This document shows, piece after piece, positions 62,695 through 64,000 of a stretch of 64,000 nt of DNA. This stretch comes from Nocardia bovistercoris. GTDB lineage: Bacteria > Actinomycetota > Actinomycetes > Mycobacteriales > Mycobacteriaceae. The notes beneath the pieces are model-generated. The model worked only from the letters and a program-made list of their open reading frames with translations. It was not told the DNA's origin and did no database searches. Every line of letters begins with the position of its first letter. Within the stretch, counting starts at the first letter, position 1. The position numbers were made by a program, and so were the translations under genes. The stretch covers positions 248,001 through 312,000 of the forward strand of contig NZ_JADMLG010000002.1 in NCBI RefSeq assembly GCF_015674855.1. The letters run 5' to 3'.

Positions 62695-63549
62695 TCACTG
62701 CCCCATACCGACCGGATTGTTCGCGGGAACCACCGACGTGCGCACGGCTCGCACCAACGGCTCGAGCACGGCCGTGAGTTCGGCCACCGCCTCCTCGCTC
62801 AACCGCGACAGCGCGCCACGCCACGCCGACTCGTCGGTGACGGCCTCCACCCGCTCCAGCAGCGCCACGCCGTCGGCGGTCAACTCGGGCGCGGACGGCT
62901 CCCCCGTCACCAGCCCCGACCCGGTCAGGTCCCCGACCAAGGCCGCCCACTCCGGCGCCGACCAGCCGCGCGCGGTCCGCAACACCGGCTCGGTCACCTT
63001 GCCCGCCGCGACCTGGAGGACCAGCGCGTGCGCACCCGAGACCCCGGCGCCGACCAAGGCCGCGACGTGCCCGTCGCCGCGATGCTCGCGCAGGGCGGTC
63101 GCGACCTGCCACAGCGCCGCCACCGCGTCCTGCCCCAGCGATAGCTCGGCATTCGCGGCGAACAGCGGCCTGCCGGTCGGATCGGCGCCGCGCAGCGCGG
63201 GCAACAGCAACTCGACCGCGCGGGCGCACTCCTCGTCCCGTGCGCCCGACGCACGCAACAGCCGGGTGGCGGCCGCCGACCTGGCCTCGAGACAGCGCGA
63301 AGGCGACGTCCGCGACCAGGCATCCGGCAGCGCCCTGCCGACCATGTCCGGATGGAAACCGGCGAAGGTCGCCGTCACCGCGCCCGCCGTCACCGCGCCC
63401 AGCGGCGCGGCGCGGAACGCGAAGTAGGTCTGCCAGAAACCGCGCAGTCCGATCTCGACGCCCGCCTCCTTGATCCCGGCGCCGAAATACACCACGTCGT
63501 GGATCGGCTCGAGTGTCGTCCAGATTCGCCGCGCGACATGAATTGCCAT
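62695..63549 (-). CDS. SCO6745-family protein
   Basis: A 284-residue protein recognised from memory as the actinobacterial SCO6745 family. The N-terminal block TTLEPIHDVVYF is characteristic, followed by RGFWQTYFAFRAAPLG and helical repeats. The C-terminal half looks like a winged-helix or MarR-like region (VGDLTGSGLVTG), but the function is unknown. The ATG at 63549 (MAIHVAR) gives the usual start; upstream residues are Arg-rich. It lies 44 bp upstream of the PhaC-like gene. Confidence 0.78.
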   Translation of the reverse strand: MAIHVARRIWTTLEPIHDVVYFGAGIKEAGVEIGLRGFWQTYFAFRAAPLGAVTAGAVTATFAGFHPDMVGRALPDAWSRTSPSRCLEARSAAATRLLRASGARDEECARAVELLLPALRGADPTGRPLFAANAELSLGQDAVAALWQVATALREHRGDGHVAALVGAGVSGAHALVLQVAAGKVTEPVLRTARGWSAPEWAALVGDLTGSGLVTGEPSAPELTADGVALLERVEAVTDESAWRGALSRLSEEAVAELTAVLEPLVRAVRTSVVPANNPVGMGQ

Positions 63550-63969
63550 GTCGCGCAGCGTACGTGGCGAACACGACGGCGGAAACAGGAGTCGGTTCCG
63601 AGAATTGCGGCGACGGCAATTCGAGCCGTGCACAATATCACGCTACAATCACCACGGACAACGGAAAATTTCGCTCGACCGGAGTCGCCCGATCCGCGCC
63701 CTCGACCGTCGTCACGGATGGTTTCGGTGAAGGGCCATCGATCAGGTTCCGGGACGAAATTTCCCGATGTCAGGAAAATGTGCGCGCACCAGATCCGCAT
63801 CACCGTGCGCCGCGCCGATGTTCCAGGTAGCTGCCGTCTCGCAACGGCGCCGTGGCGACGTCAGGCGACTGGCCGGGTGAGTATCACAGGCGGATACGTG
63901 GCCTTCGTGGACCGGCCGGTCCGCCCACGCCTCGTGCGCGCGTGACGCGATGACGAGGAAGGCACGAAC
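63550..63969. other. 420-bp spacer near the right window edge
   Basis: No gene is convincing in this stretch. It contains an AT-richer section (63620-63700) that may hold the promoter of the SCO6745-family gene, and GAGGAAGG at 63956-63963, a ribosome site for a gene starting just before the window ends. Confidence 0.5.
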
Positions 63970-64000
63970 CTGAGCAAGATCACCGTCGAACAGGAACCAG
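63970..64000 (+). CDS. 5' start of a gene cut by the window edge
   Basis: GAGGAAGG at 63956-63963 is followed six bases later by CTG at 63970 opening a frame that reads SKITVEQEP to the window end. CTG starts are rare; no ATG, GTG or TTG is available in this frame here. The next conserved gene at this position in M. tuberculosis is rhlE (Rv3211), but ten codons are too few to say. Confidence 0.3.
   Translation, partial: MSKITVEQEP

Overview
The window is high-GC DNA with short operons, many ATGA/GTGA gene overlaps and frequent GTG or TTG starts, as expected of a mycolic-acid actinomycete. Its two flanks follow the gene order I recall from Mycobacterium tuberculosis Rv3201c-Rv3210c: adnB, adnA, lipV, an alkyltransferase-like gene, then a TIGR02569-type gene, moeZ, a DUF3152 protease, a TetR gene, a DUF3107 gene and a ferritin-like gene. 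With an antigen-85-like secreted esterase and several protein families typical of Nocardia and Streptomyces, a Nocardia-like organism is most likely. This rests on gene content and order; no search was run.

Layout. Positions 107-10341 hold the AdnAB helicase-nuclease genes, divergent from a lipV-like hydrolase and an alkyltransferase-like (ATL) DNA repair gene. From about 10357 to 54083 the conserved order is interrupted by some 44 kb of accessory genes: a VOC protein; a fused mobA-moeA gene for molybdenum cofactor; a 56-residue Lys/Gln-rich microprotein; methionine salvage genes (mtnA-mtnB fusion, mtnD, mtnC); a MmyB-type regulator; narGHJI (respiratory nitrate reductase); secreted and housekeeping genes; a nitrite operon (narK, nirB, nirD, nnaR, a CbiX-type chelatase); a CynX-type transporter with its GntR regulator; and a second narK.

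Positions 41611-53909 hold the most unusual locus. Two paralogous four-gene operons of unknown function lie in opposite orientation. They match, from memory, the uncharacterised actinobacterial families SCO2524, SCO2523 (variant P-loop), SCO2522 and SCO2521. Each operon points at a convergent GNAT acetyltransferase gene, and the two acetyltransferases are themselves paralogous, so the locus reads as a diverged palindromic duplication. At its centre is an extra gene for a membrane protein with a channel-like but filter-less C-terminus.

Positions 54084-63549 resume the conserved order, with yceI, a second MmyB-type regulator, a PhaC-like hydrolase and an SCO6745-family gene.

How the genes work together: mobA-moeA supplies cofactor to NarGHI; the two NarK proteins move nitrate and nitrite; NirBD reduces nitrite to ammonium using siroheme, whose iron may be inserted by the chelatase; NnaR is the expected regulator. 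Short tandem repeats are unusually common, both inside coding sequence (adnB, narH, the DUF3152 gene) and between genes. I saw no rRNA, tRNA, CRISPR array, transposase or integrase.
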